From Pseudomonadota bacterium (GTDB lineage Bacteria > Pseudomonadota > Alphaproteobacteria > Rhodobacterales > Rhodobacteraceae), in contig JAFEFU010000035.1 of NCBI GenBank assembly GCA_018240425.1, positions 1 through 56,775 on the forward strand: a stretch of 56,775 bases of DNA, written 5' to 3'. Made by a program: the position numbers and the translations under genes. Positions 25,182-33,021 of the stretch are shown here, in pieces. How positions within the stretch are numbered: position 1 is the stretch's first letter; the number at the start of each line of letters is the position of its first letter. Under the pieces are notes generated by a model that worked only from the letters and a program-made list of their open reading frames with translations, ran no database searches and was not told the DNA's origin.

Positions 25182-26107
25182 TGTCGGTTCTTCTTCTTGC
25201 CGAACTGCACGGGGCGGATCTGGCGACGGACGCCACCGCCAAGGCGCTGAATGCGGTCAAGGCGCTCGGGCCGGCGACGGTCCTGGTGGCCGGACAGGGC
25301 TGCGGCAAGGCCGCCGAGGCGGCAGCGAAGCTCGCCGGCGTGGGCAAGGTCCTGTGCGCCGACGACGCGGCTTACGCGCATGGCCTGGCCGAGCCGCTGG
25401 CGGCGCTGATCGTGGCGCAGGCCCAGGGCTTCACCCACATCGTCGCCCCGGCCACCGCCGAGGCCAAGAACGTGCTGCCGCGGGTCGCGGCGCTTCTGGA
25501 CGTGATGGTGCTGTCGGATATCACCGCCGTGGTCGATGCCGACACGTTCGAGCGGCCGATCTATGCGGGCAACGCCATCCAGACGGTGAAATCCGCCGAC
25601 AAGGTCAAGGTCGCCACCATCCGCACCGCCTCGTTCGAGGCGGCGGGTGCGGGCGGCTCGGCCGCGGTCGAGAAGATTGGCGCCGCCGCCAATCCCGGCC
25701 TGTCGGACTGGGTCGAGGATCGTGTCGCCACCAGCGACCGGCCCGAGCTGACCTCGGCCGGCATCGTGGTGTCGGGCGGGCGCGGCGTCGGGTCCAAGGA
25801 AAGCTTCGACCTGATCGAGAAGCTGGCCGACAAGCTGGGCGCCGCCGTCGGTGCCAGCCGCGCGGCGGTGGACAGCGGCTATGCGCCGAACGACTGGCAG
25901 GTCGGCCAGACCGGCAAGGTGGTGGCGCCGCAGCTTTACGTCGCGGTCGGCATCTCGGGCGCGATCCAGCATCTGGCGGGGATGAAGGACAGCAAGGTCA
26001 TCGTCGCCATCAACAAGGACGAGGAGGCGCCGATCTTCCAGGTCGCCGACTATGGCCTGGTGGCCGACCTCTTCACCGCCGTGCCGGAACTGATCGAAAA
26101 GCTCTGA
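25181..26107 (+). CDS. etfA: Electron transfer flavoprotein subunit alpha
   Basis: This 308-residue protein has the EtfA domain I followed by the FAD-binding C-terminal domain: [46 protein letters not shown] and [20 protein letters not shown]. It binds the FAD of ETF. It is translationally coupled to etfB and followed within 30 bases by a strong terminator. In related genomes I would expect 3-hydroxybutyryl-CoA dehydrogenase close behind; here that gene is 13 kb away, after the catabolic block. Confidence 0.97.
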   Translation: MSVLLLAELHGADLATDATAKALNAVKALGPATVLVAGQGCGKAAEAAAKLAGVGKVLCADDAAYAHGLAEPLAALIVAQAQGFTHIVAPATAEAKNVLPRVAALLDVMVLSDITAVVDADTFERPIYAGNAIQTVKSADKVKVATIRTASFEAAGAGGSAAVEKIGAAANPGLSDWVEDRVATSDRPELTSAGIVVSGGRGVGSKESFDLIEKLADKLGAAVGASRAAVDSGYAPNDWQVGQTGKVVAPQLYVAVGISGAIQHLAGMKDSKVIVAINKDEEAPIFQVADYGLVADLFTAVPELIEKL

Positions 26108-26133
26108 GCGCCGGACAAGGGACGAACTACAGG

Positions 26134-26160
26134 AAAGGCCCGCCCGCGAGGCGGGCCTTT
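26134..26160 (+). terminator. Intrinsic terminator after etfA
   Basis: AAAGGCCCGCC (26134-26144), a 5-base loop CGCGA, and GGCGGGCCTTT (26150-26160) form a perfect 11-bp stem that runs into TTTCTCTTT. It closes the etfBA transcript and isolates it from the catabolic block. Confidence 0.9.
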
Positions 26161-26300
26161 CTCTTTCCTCCGCCTGGTTAGGCCTGGCCTAATCAGGGCT
26201 GACGAATCGAATTCTTGAGCATTGGCCACCGATCCCCGATTGTCGCGCCAGCAGGCGGGAGAGGGGCGGGTTCCCCCTCCGCGACCCAGGGGGCGAGGCC

Positions 26301-27848
26301 ATGATCCGCACGGGAGACGAATATCGCGAGTCGATCCGTGACGGCCGCAGGGTCTTCGTCAACGGCGAGCAGCTGGGCGATGTCGCCAGCCACCCGCAGT
26401 TCCGCCCCATCGTCGATCTGCGCGCCCGCATCCACGACATGGCCCACGAGGCGGCCACGCGCGAGGTGATGACCGTCGCGCGCAACGGCGAGGTGAGCCC
26501 GGTTGCCAACGTGCTGCCGCTCAGCCAGGCCGACTGGTGGGCCAAGCGCCGGGCTGCCGACCTGGTGATGGACGAGGCCGGGGGCGCGGTCACGAGGGTC
26601 GGCGACGAGACCGTGGGCGAGATCTGGTCGCTTCACGACTGCGCCGCGGCGCTGAACGCCATCGACCCGCAGTTCGGTCCCAACATCGCCGCCCATGTCG
26701 ACCGGATCCTCCGCGGGGACCGGTTCCTGATCTCCGCCAACACCGACCCCAAGGGCGACCGTTCGCGCCCGCCGCAGGACCAGGATCCCGACATGATTCT
26801 GCATGTGGTGCGCGAGACCGACGCCGGCCTGATCGTGCGCGGCGCCAAGTTCGAGACCGCCGCCGCCTATGCCAACCTGGCTTTCACCAAGCCCGCCATC
26901 GCCGACTGGGGCGGGGCCGAACAGTCGGACCATGCGGTGGGCTTCATCTGCGACCTGGGGGCACCGGGGCTGAGGATCATCTGCCGCAACGGCTTTGCCG
27001 GGCGGGCGCCGGCCGAGGATTATCCCCTGTCCAGCCGCCTGGACGAGACCGACACGATCGTCGTCTTCGATGATGTCTTTGTCCCGTGGGAGAACGTCCT
27101 TTTCCACCGCCACACCCGTTCGGCGATGGCGATGCGCGCGGTCCTGCACCGTTATACCGCCTTTGCCTTCGTCCAGCGCAGCCTGCGGTTCGCCGACCTG
27201 ATGATCGGCGCGGCCCTGTTCAACGTCCGCCAGACGGGGCTGGACGGCCAGCAGGCCGTGCAGGAGAAGCTGGCCGATCTGGCGGTCTGGCGCGAGGGTA
27301 TCCATGCCCATCTGACCGCGGCCATTGCCCTCGCCGAACGCTCGCCCGCCGGGCTGATGATGCCCAACCAGTCGCTTCTCTATGCGGGCCGGGTGCTGGC
27401 GGGAACGCAGATGCACAAGATGATGCACCTCGCCCGCGAGCTTTGCGGCGGCCAGATCGCGCTTGTCCCCGACGCGGCAGCCTTCCGCGATCCCGAGACC
27501 GGGCCCTGGCTGGCCAAGTATTTCGCGGTCGGCGACGAATGGCAGGCCGAGGACCGCCGCCGGCTTCTGGCCTTCGCCCGCGATCTCCTGAACTCGGACC
27601 ATGCAGGCCACCGGCTGACCTTCCAGCTCTTCGCCCAGTCGCCGCCTCACACGCATCTGGCCGCTGTCTACCGGAACTTCGACTGGGACGGCCCGCTCGC
27701 CCTGGTCAGGGCCGCCGCCGGCCTGTCGGAGAAGGCATCGGGAGCGGCCGCCCGGCGCTGCCGGGACAGCGCCGTCAGCCGGTGGTTCGCGACGACCTTG
27801 CCTGACAATATCCCCGAAACCGTAGCCAGCCTGTCCCCCGGCATCTGA
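26301..27848 (+). CDS. HpaB-family FADH2-dependent monooxygenase (oxygenase component)
   Basis: This 515-residue protein opens MIRTGDEYRESIRDGR, the typical start of the 4-hydroxyphenylacetate 3-hydroxylase family, and continues with the N-terminal and C-terminal HpaB domains (acyl-CoA-dehydrogenase-like fold; DVFVPWENVLFHRH, HRYTAFAFVQRSLRFADL). Such enzymes hydroxylate an aromatic or heteroaromatic ring with reduced FAD from a separate reductase. No HpaC-like reductase is present in the block, so one must come from elsewhere. The true substrate is unknown. It is the first gene of a co-directional run and lies 14 bases before the FMO-like gene. Confidence 0.85.
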   Translation: MIRTGDEYRESIRDGRRVFVNGEQLGDVASHPQFRPIVDLRARIHDMAHEAATREVMTVARNGEVSPVANVLPLSQADWWAKRRAADLVMDEAGGAVTRVGDETVGEIWSLHDCAAALNAIDPQFGPNIAAHVDRILRGDRFLISANTDPKGDRSRPPQDQDPDMILHVVRETDAGLIVRGAKFETAAAYANLAFTKPAIADWGGAEQSDHAVGFICDLGAPGLRIICRNGFAGRAPAEDYPLSSRLDETDTIVVFDDVFVPWENVLFHRHTRSAMAMRAVLHRYTAFAFVQRSLRFADLMIGAALFNVRQTGLDGQQAVQEKLADLAVWREGIHAHLTAAIALAERSPAGLMMPNQSLLYAGRVLAGTQMHKMMHLARELCGGQIALVPDAAAFRDPETGPWLAKYFAVGDEWQAEDRRRLLAFARDLLNSDHAGHRLTFQLFAQSPPHTHLAAVYRNFDWDGPLALVRAAAGLSEKASGAAARRCRDSAVSRWFATTLPDNIPETVASLSPGI

Positions 27849-27861
27849 AAGGAACCCTGAC

Positions 27862-29148
27862 ATGACCACCGAAAAGATCGACACGCTTGTCGTCGGCGCC
27901 GGCCAGGCCGGGGTCGCGATGAGCGAGCACCTGAGCCGCAACGGCATCCCCCACCTGGTGCTGGAACGCGACCGCATCGCCGAACGCTGGCGTTCAGGGC
28001 GGTGGGATTCTCTGGTGGCCAACGGCCCGGCCTGGCACGACCGCTTTCCCGGGCTGGAGTTTTCCGATCTCGCCCCCGACGGGTTCGCGCCCAAGGAGGC
28101 GGTGGCCGACTATTTTGTCGCCTATGCCGAAAAGATCGCGGCGCCGATCCGCTGCGGCGTCGAGGTGACGAAGGTCGAGCGTCTGGCCGGGCGGCCCGGC
28201 TTCCGGGTGGAGACCTCCCAGGGCGTGATCGAGGCGCGCAGCCTGGTCGCGGCAACCGGGCCGTTCCAGCGCCCCGTCATCCCGCCGGTGGTGCCCGAGA
28301 CGCCGGGGCTGACCCAGATCCATTCCTACGGCTACCGCAACCCCGGCCAGCTGCCCGAGGGTGCGGTCCTGGTGGTGGGGGCCGGCTCGTCCGGGACCCA
28401 GATCGCCGACGAATTGATGCGTTCGGGGCGCAAGGTCTATCTCTCGGTCGGTCCCCACGACCGGCCGCCGCGCGCCTATCGCGGGCAGGACTTCTGCTGG
28501 TGGCTCGGGGTTCTCGGCAAATGGGACGCTCAGGTCACTCCGGGGCGCGAGCATGTCACCATCGCGGTCAGCGGCGCCTACGGGGGCCAGACCGTCGATT
28601 TCCGCCGGCTGGCGGGGCAGGGGATGACGCTGGTCGGGCTGACGAAGTCGTTTCGCGATGGCATCCTGACCTTTGCCCCCGATCTTGCCGTGAACATCGC
28701 CAATGGCGACACCAACTATCTGTCGGTCCTTGACGAGGCCGACGCCTATGTGGCGCGCAACGGTCTCGACCTGCCCGAGGAACCCCAGGCCCGCGCGATC
28801 GGCCCGGATCCTGCCTGCGTGACCGACCCGATCCTGGAGCTGGACCCGGCGAAGGCCGGGATCACCACGATCATCTGGGCGACGGGTTTCGCGCTCGACT
28901 ATGGCTGGCTCCAGGTCGACGCCTTCGACGACAAGGGCCGCCCCCGCCACCAGCGCGGCGTCTCGACCGAGCCGGGGATCTATTTCCTCGGGCTGCCCTG
29001 GCAGTCGCGGCGCGGCTCGAGCTTCATCTGGGGGGTCTGGCACGACGCGAGCTTCGTGGCCGACCATATTGCCACGCAGCGCAAATACCTGTCCTATCGC
29101 CCCTCGGGAACGGCGCCGGCCGAGCCGGTCGCCCGGACCGGAACCTGA
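27862..29148 (+). CDS. FMO-like FAD/NAD(P)-dependent monooxygenase
   Basis: This 428-residue flavoprotein has two dinucleotide-binding motifs, VVGAGQAGVA near residue 9 and VVGAGSSGTQIADEL near 170, plus a late IIWATGF motif. It also has an HSYGYRNP segment in the place of the FMO signature. This layout matches flavin-containing monooxygenases of the YUCCA/FMO type, which oxygenate N, S or carbonyl carbons using NADPH. It follows the HpaB-like gene by 13 bases. The two oxygenases probably act on successive intermediates; this is inferred from the operon. Confidence 0.85.
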   Translation: MTTEKIDTLVVGAGQAGVAMSEHLSRNGIPHLVLERDRIAERWRSGRWDSLVANGPAWHDRFPGLEFSDLAPDGFAPKEAVADYFVAYAEKIAAPIRCGVEVTKVERLAGRPGFRVETSQGVIEARSLVAATGPFQRPVIPPVVPETPGLTQIHSYGYRNPGQLPEGAVLVVGAGSSGTQIADELMRSGRKVYLSVGPHDRPPRAYRGQDFCWWLGVLGKWDAQVTPGREHVTIAVSGAYGGQTVDFRRLAGQGMTLVGLTKSFRDGILTFAPDLAVNIANGDTNYLSVLDEADAYVARNGLDLPEEPQARAIGPDPACVTDPILELDPAKAGITTIIWATGFALDYGWLQVDAFDDKGRPRHQRGVSTEPGIYFLGLPWQSRRGSSFIWGVWHDASFVADHIATQRKYLSYRPSGTAPAEPVARTGT

Positions 29149-29194
29149 ACATCCGCCGACAGAGACCTGACCAAGCCCCCGACCGGAGACCCAG

Positions 29195-29611
29195 ATGGCC
29201 CATACCCGCATCCGCAAGTTCAACACCAGGGACACCTATCCCGAACAGAAGCTCGACAATGACCTGTGCCAGGCGGTGGTGACCCGCGGCGGGCGCACCG
29301 TCTGGCTGCGCGGCCAGTGCCCGCAAGACCTGGACACCGCGAAGAACATCGCCAGCCACGATCCGGTCGAGCAGACCCACAAGGTCATGCAGAACATCCG
29401 CCAGCTTCTGGAAGAGGCGGGCGGGTCGATGGAGCATCTGGTCAAGGTCGTCGTCTACCTGACCGACGTGCGCCACCGCGAGGCGGTCTATCGGACGATG
29501 GGCGAGTACATCAAGGGCGTGCATCCGGTCTCGACCGGGGTGACGGTGACGGCGCTGGCCCGGCCCGAATGGCTGGTCGAGATCGACGGAACCGCCGTCA
29601 TTCCCGACTGA
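29195..29611 (+). CDS. RidA-family enamine/imine deaminase-like protein
   Basis: This 138-residue protein has the YjgF/RidA fold: CPQDLDT, QNIRQLLEEAGGSMEHLVKVVVYLTD, and GVTVTALARPEWLVEIDGTAVIP at the end. The arginine in LARPEWLVEI corresponds to the carboxylate-binding residue. Subgroups hydrolyse reactive enamines or aminomuconate-type products in catabolic operons. Placed after two oxygenases, it may deaminate an unstable oxidised intermediate. It is followed by a large palindromic repeat that may end or attenuate this transcript. Confidence 0.88.
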   Translation: MAHTRIRKFNTRDTYPEQKLDNDLCQAVVTRGGRTVWLRGQCPQDLDTAKNIASHDPVEQTHKVMQNIRQLLEEAGGSMEHLVKVVVYLTDVRHREAVYRTMGEYIKGVHPVSTGVTVTALARPEWLVEIDGTAVIPD

Positions 29612-29620
29612 AAACCGCGC

Positions 29621-29733
29621 GCCGGGGGTTTTGCACCCCCGGACCCCCGTAGGATATTTCTTCCACAATGAAAAGAGTTCCGTTCATTGTGGCGCAAATA
29701 TCCTCGGGGGTCCGGGGGCAGACAGCCCCCGGC
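29621..29733. repeat. Inverted pair of REP-like repeats (copies 4 and 5), 113-bp palindrome
   Basis: GCCGGGGG at the left edge pairs with CCCCCGGC at the right. Inside, GGACCCCCG (29641-29649) pairs with CGGGGGTCC (29705-29713), AGGATATTT (29651-29659) with AAATATCCT (29696-29704), and CCACAATGAA (29663-29672) with TTCATTGTGG (29683-29692) around a 10-base loop. Each half also holds its own small hairpin. The whole could fold as a long stem or cruciform and act as a terminator or mRNA stabiliser between ridA and the DUF1028 gene. Confidence 0.85.
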
Positions 29734-29756
29734 GTCGTCGCCAACAGGAGCAGGCC

Positions 29757-30431
29757 ATGACCTTTTCCCTAGTCGCCCGCTGCGCCGAGACCGGCATGTT
29801 CGGGGTGGCGATTTCGTCCTCGTCGCCGGCAGTGGCGGCGCGCTGTTCGCATACGCGCGCGGGTGTGGGCGCGGTGGCCTCACAGAACGTCACCGATCCC
29901 TCGCTGGGGCCCCTGGCGCTCGACCTGATGGAGGGGGGGATGAGTGCGGCCGAGGCGGTGGCCGAGGTGCGGCGGCAGGGCCGGTTCATCGACTATCGGC
30001 AGGTGCTGGCGGTGGACGGTCAGGGACGGGCCGCGATCCACTCGGGTGGCCAGGTTCTGGGCATCTGGGGCGAGGCGTCTGGCGCCGATGTCGCCTCTGG
30101 CGGCAACCTTCTGGCCAACAGCGGGGTGCCGCAGGCAATCGTCGACGGGTTTCTGGCGGCGAAGGGCCATCTGGGCGACCGGCTGGTGGCGGCGTTGCGC
30201 GCCGGTCTGGCGGCGGGGGGCGAGGCCGGGCCGGTCCATTCGGCGGGGATGAAGATCGTCGACAGGGTCAGCTGGCCGGTCGCCGACCTGCGCTGCGACT
30301 GGACCGAGGACTGCCCGATCGAGGCGGTGGCCGGGCTTTGGGCGATCTACAGGCCGCAGATGGATGCCTATGTCCAGCGGGCGCTCGACCCCAGGGCGGC
30401 GCCGTCCTATGGCGTGCCGGGCGACGAATAG
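29757..30431 (+). CDS. DUF1028 protein (Ntn-hydrolase-like)
   Basis: This 224-residue protein begins MTFSLVARCAETGMFGVAIS and continues with GVGAVASQN, typical of DUF1028, a family with an N-terminal-nucleophile-hydrolase-like fold and no firmly assigned reaction. The family often neighbours RidA, amidohydrolases and peptidases, as here, which suggests an amide or lactam hydrolase role. The ATG at 29757 has CAGGAGCAGG in front; the open frame upstream runs through the repeat and is not coding. It lies ten bases before the aldehyde dehydrogenase gene. Confidence 0.88.
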   Translation: MTFSLVARCAETGMFGVAISSSSPAVAARCSHTRAGVGAVASQNVTDPSLGPLALDLMEGGMSAAEAVAEVRRQGRFIDYRQVLAVDGQGRAAIHSGGQVLGIWGEASGADVASGGNLLANSGVPQAIVDGFLAAKGHLGDRLVAALRAGLAAGGEAGPVHSAGMKIVDRVSWPVADLRCDWTEDCPIEAVAGLWAIYRPQMDAYVQRALDPRAAPSYGVPGDE

Positions 30432-30441
30432 GGGAGAGAAC

Positions 30442-31938
30442 ATGCTTGACGAGACCCACGAGAGCTGGAAGGCGCGCGCCGCCGGCCTGACCTTCCGCCA
30501 TCAGGCCTTCATCGACGGGCAATTCGTCGACGCGCGGTCGGGCGAGACCTTCGAGTGCGTGAACCCGGCGACGGGCGCGGTGCTGGCGCGGGTCGCTGCC
30601 TGCGATGCGGCGGACGTGGACCGGGCGGTGGCGGCGGCGCGGCGGGCGTTCGAGACGGGCCGCTGGTCGAGGGCCGATCCGGGGCACAGGAAGGCGGTTC
30701 TCTTGCGGCTGGCCGAACTGATCCGGGCGAACCTCGCGGAACTGGCGCTGCTCGACAGTCTCGACATGGGCAAGCTCGTCACCGACGCCGCTACCATCGA
30801 CGCGCCGGGATCGGCGCATTTCTTCCAGTGGTACGGCGAGGCGATCGACAAGATCTATGACGAGGTGGCGCCGACCGGGCGCGGCGATCTGGCGCTGGTG
30901 CGCCGCGTGCCCCTGGGCGTCGTCGGCGCGGTGACGCCCTGGAACTTCCCGCTGGACATGGCCACCTGGAAATCGGCCGCCGCTCTGGCCGCCGGCAATT
31001 CGGTGGTCCTGAAGCCGGCCGAGCAGTCGCCCTTGTCGGCCCTCCGGCTCGCGGAACTCGCCGCCGAGGCCGGGGTGCCCGATGGCGTCTTCAACGTGGT
31101 GCCCGGTTTCGGCGCCACCGCCGGGCAGGCATTGGGCCTGCACATGGATGTCGATTGCCTGGCCTTCACCGGCTCGACCGCGACCGGCAAGCGGTTCATG
31201 GAATATTCGGGCCGGTCGAACCTCAAGCAGGTCTGGCCCGAAACCGGCGGCAAGAGCCCCAATATCGTCTTCGCCGATTGCGAGGATCTCGACCGGGCGG
31301 CGGACATGGCGGCCTTCGGCATCTTCTTCAACCAGGGCGAGGTCTGTTCGGCCAATTCGCGGCTTTATGTCGAGCGCGCGATCCGCGACCGGCTGGTCGA
31401 GAAGCTGGTCGCGCGGGCGGCGGCGGCGCAGCCGGGCGACCCGCTCGATCCGGCCTCGCGCATGGGGGCGATCGTCGACGAGAAACAGACGCAGGGCATC
31501 ATGCGCTTCATCGAGGGCGGGCGGCGGACGGCCAACCTGGTGACGGGGGGCGAGCGGGTCACGGTAAACGGCCGCGGCTGTTTCGTGCAGCCGACGATCT
31601 TTGCCGACGTGGTCCACGGCGATCCGCTGGCGCGCGACGAGATCTTTGGCCCGGTCCTGTCGATCATCGCCTTCGACAGCGAGGAGGAGGCGGTGCGGAT
31701 GGCCAACGATTCGATCTATGGGCTGGCGGCGTCGGTCTGGACCGACAACCTGTCGCGCGCCCACCGGGTCGCGGATGCGCTGCATGTCGGCACGGTGTCG
31801 GTGAACACGGTGGATGCGCTGAGCGCCCAGACCCCGTTCGGCGGCATGAAGCAGTCGGGGTTCGGGCGCGATCTATCGTTGCATTCGCTGGAAAAATACA
31901 CTGCACTCAAGACCATCTGGGTCAAGTACCGCGCCTGA
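30442..31938 (+). CDS. NAD(P)-dependent aldehyde dehydrogenase
   Basis: This 498-residue protein has the complete ALDH signature: TPWNFPLDMATWK, KPAEQSPLSALRLAEL, FTGSTATGKRFM, catalytic glutamate in PETGGKSPN, and catalytic cysteine in NQGEVCSANSRL, then EIFGPVLSI and PFGGMKQSGFGRD. It resembles the PuuC / gamma-aminobutyraldehyde group, which oxidise aldehydes produced by amine dehydrogenation. That fits the amine-dehydrogenase-like gene two positions downstream. GGGGAGAGAA precedes the ATG at 30442. Confidence 0.93.
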   Translation: MLDETHESWKARAAGLTFRHQAFIDGQFVDARSGETFECVNPATGAVLARVAACDAADVDRAVAAARRAFETGRWSRADPGHRKAVLLRLAELIRANLAELALLDSLDMGKLVTDAATIDAPGSAHFFQWYGEAIDKIYDEVAPTGRGDLALVRRVPLGVVGAVTPWNFPLDMATWKSAAALAAGNSVVLKPAEQSPLSALRLAELAAEAGVPDGVFNVVPGFGATAGQALGLHMDVDCLAFTGSTATGKRFMEYSGRSNLKQVWPETGGKSPNIVFADCEDLDRAADMAAFGIFFNQGEVCSANSRLYVERAIRDRLVEKLVARAAAAQPGDPLDPASRMGAIVDEKQTQGIMRFIEGGRRTANLVTGGERVTVNGRGCFVQPTIFADVVHGDPLARDEIFGPVLSIIAFDSEEEAVRMANDSIYGLAASVWTDNLSRAHRVADALHVGTVSVNTVDALSAQTPFGGMKQSGFGRDLSLHSLEKYTALKTIWVKYRA

Positions 31939-31966
31939 CCCGTCCAGAGGGGATCGCCGGCCGTCC

Positions 31967-32920
31967 ATGCCGCTTCGCATCACGCTGCGACAGCTTGAGT
32001 ATTTCGTGGCGGTCGGCGAGGCCGGCAGCATCGTCACGGCGTCGGAGAAGGTCAATGTTTCCTCGCCGTCGATTTCCTCGGCGATCAGCCAACTCGAGGC
32101 CGAGTTCGGGTTGCAGCTATTCGTGCGCAAGCATGCGCAGGGGCTGGCGCTGACCCAGGCGGGGCGGCAGCTGATGGCGCAGGCCAGGCAGGTGCTGGGC
32201 CAGGCCGAGCAGCTCGCAAGGCTGGCCGACGAGATTTCCGGCAATGTGCAGGGGCCGCTGGGGGTCGGCTGCCTCTTGACCTTTGCGCAGATCATGGTGC
32301 CGCAACTGCGCCGCAGTTTCGAGCAGCTGCATCCCAAGGTGCGCGTCAGCCAGTATGAGCTGGACCAGACGGAAATCTACGCCCGGTTGCGCAATGGCGA
32401 GATCGACCTGGCCCTGACCTATGACCTGGAAATTCCGCCCGATCTGACCTTCATCCCGCTGGCCGAACTGTCGCCCTATGTGATGGTGGGCGAGACGCAT
32501 CCGCTGGCGCATCTGCCCTCGGCCTCGGTCGAGGAGCTGAAGGACCATCCGATGGTGCTTCTGGACCTGCCGCTCAGCAGCGACTATTTCCTGTCGTTCT
32601 TCAGCCGGCGCGGGCTGAAGCCGCTGATCGCCGAGCGGACCAAGGACATTTCGGTGGTGCGCGGTCTGGTGGCCAATGGCTATGGCTATTCGATCGCCAA
32701 CATCCGCCCCGTGAACGACCGGGCCCCCGACGGGCGGCCCCTGCGCTTCATTCCGCTGGTCGGCGAGGTACGGCCGATGATCATGGGGCTGGTGCTGGTG
32801 GAGGGGGCCGAGAGTGTGCTGGCGGTGCGGGCCTTCGTCGATCATTGCCGGGCGGCGATCACCCGGACCAGCATTCCCGGCATGGACCTGTCCATCGCCG
32901 GTCCGCGGCGGGATTTCTGA
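31967..32920 (+). CDS. LysR-family transcriptional regulator
   Basis: This 317-residue protein has an N-terminal winged helix-turn-helix (LRQLEYFVAVGEAGSIVTAS, then SISSAISQLEAEFGLQLFVR) and a C-terminal two-lobed effector domain from about residue 95. LysR proteins usually activate a neighbouring catabolic operon on binding its substrate or an intermediate. It is transcribed in the same direction as the genes on both sides, so it may be part of the operon. It is the only regulator in the block and its likely controller. Confidence 0.92.
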   Translation: MPLRITLRQLEYFVAVGEAGSIVTASEKVNVSSPSISSAISQLEAEFGLQLFVRKHAQGLALTQAGRQLMAQARQVLGQAEQLARLADEISGNVQGPLGVGCLLTFAQIMVPQLRRSFEQLHPKVRVSQYELDQTEIYARLRNGEIDLALTYDLEIPPDLTFIPLAELSPYVMVGETHPLAHLPSASVEELKDHPMVLLDLPLSSDYFLSFFSRRGLKPLIAERTKDISVVRGLVANGYGYSIANIRPVNDRAPDGRPLRFIPLVGEVRPMIMGLVLVEGAESVLAVRAFVDHCRAAITRTSIPGMDLSIAGPRRDF

Positions 32921-33021
32921 ACTGTTGCTTTGCCGGAGCCTAAGCCTGGCTTTCGAAAGGCTGACTTTACCCGAAGCCGCGCGCAGCTAAGGTGAAGCGC
33001 ACACGCGGACAGGAGGCAGGT

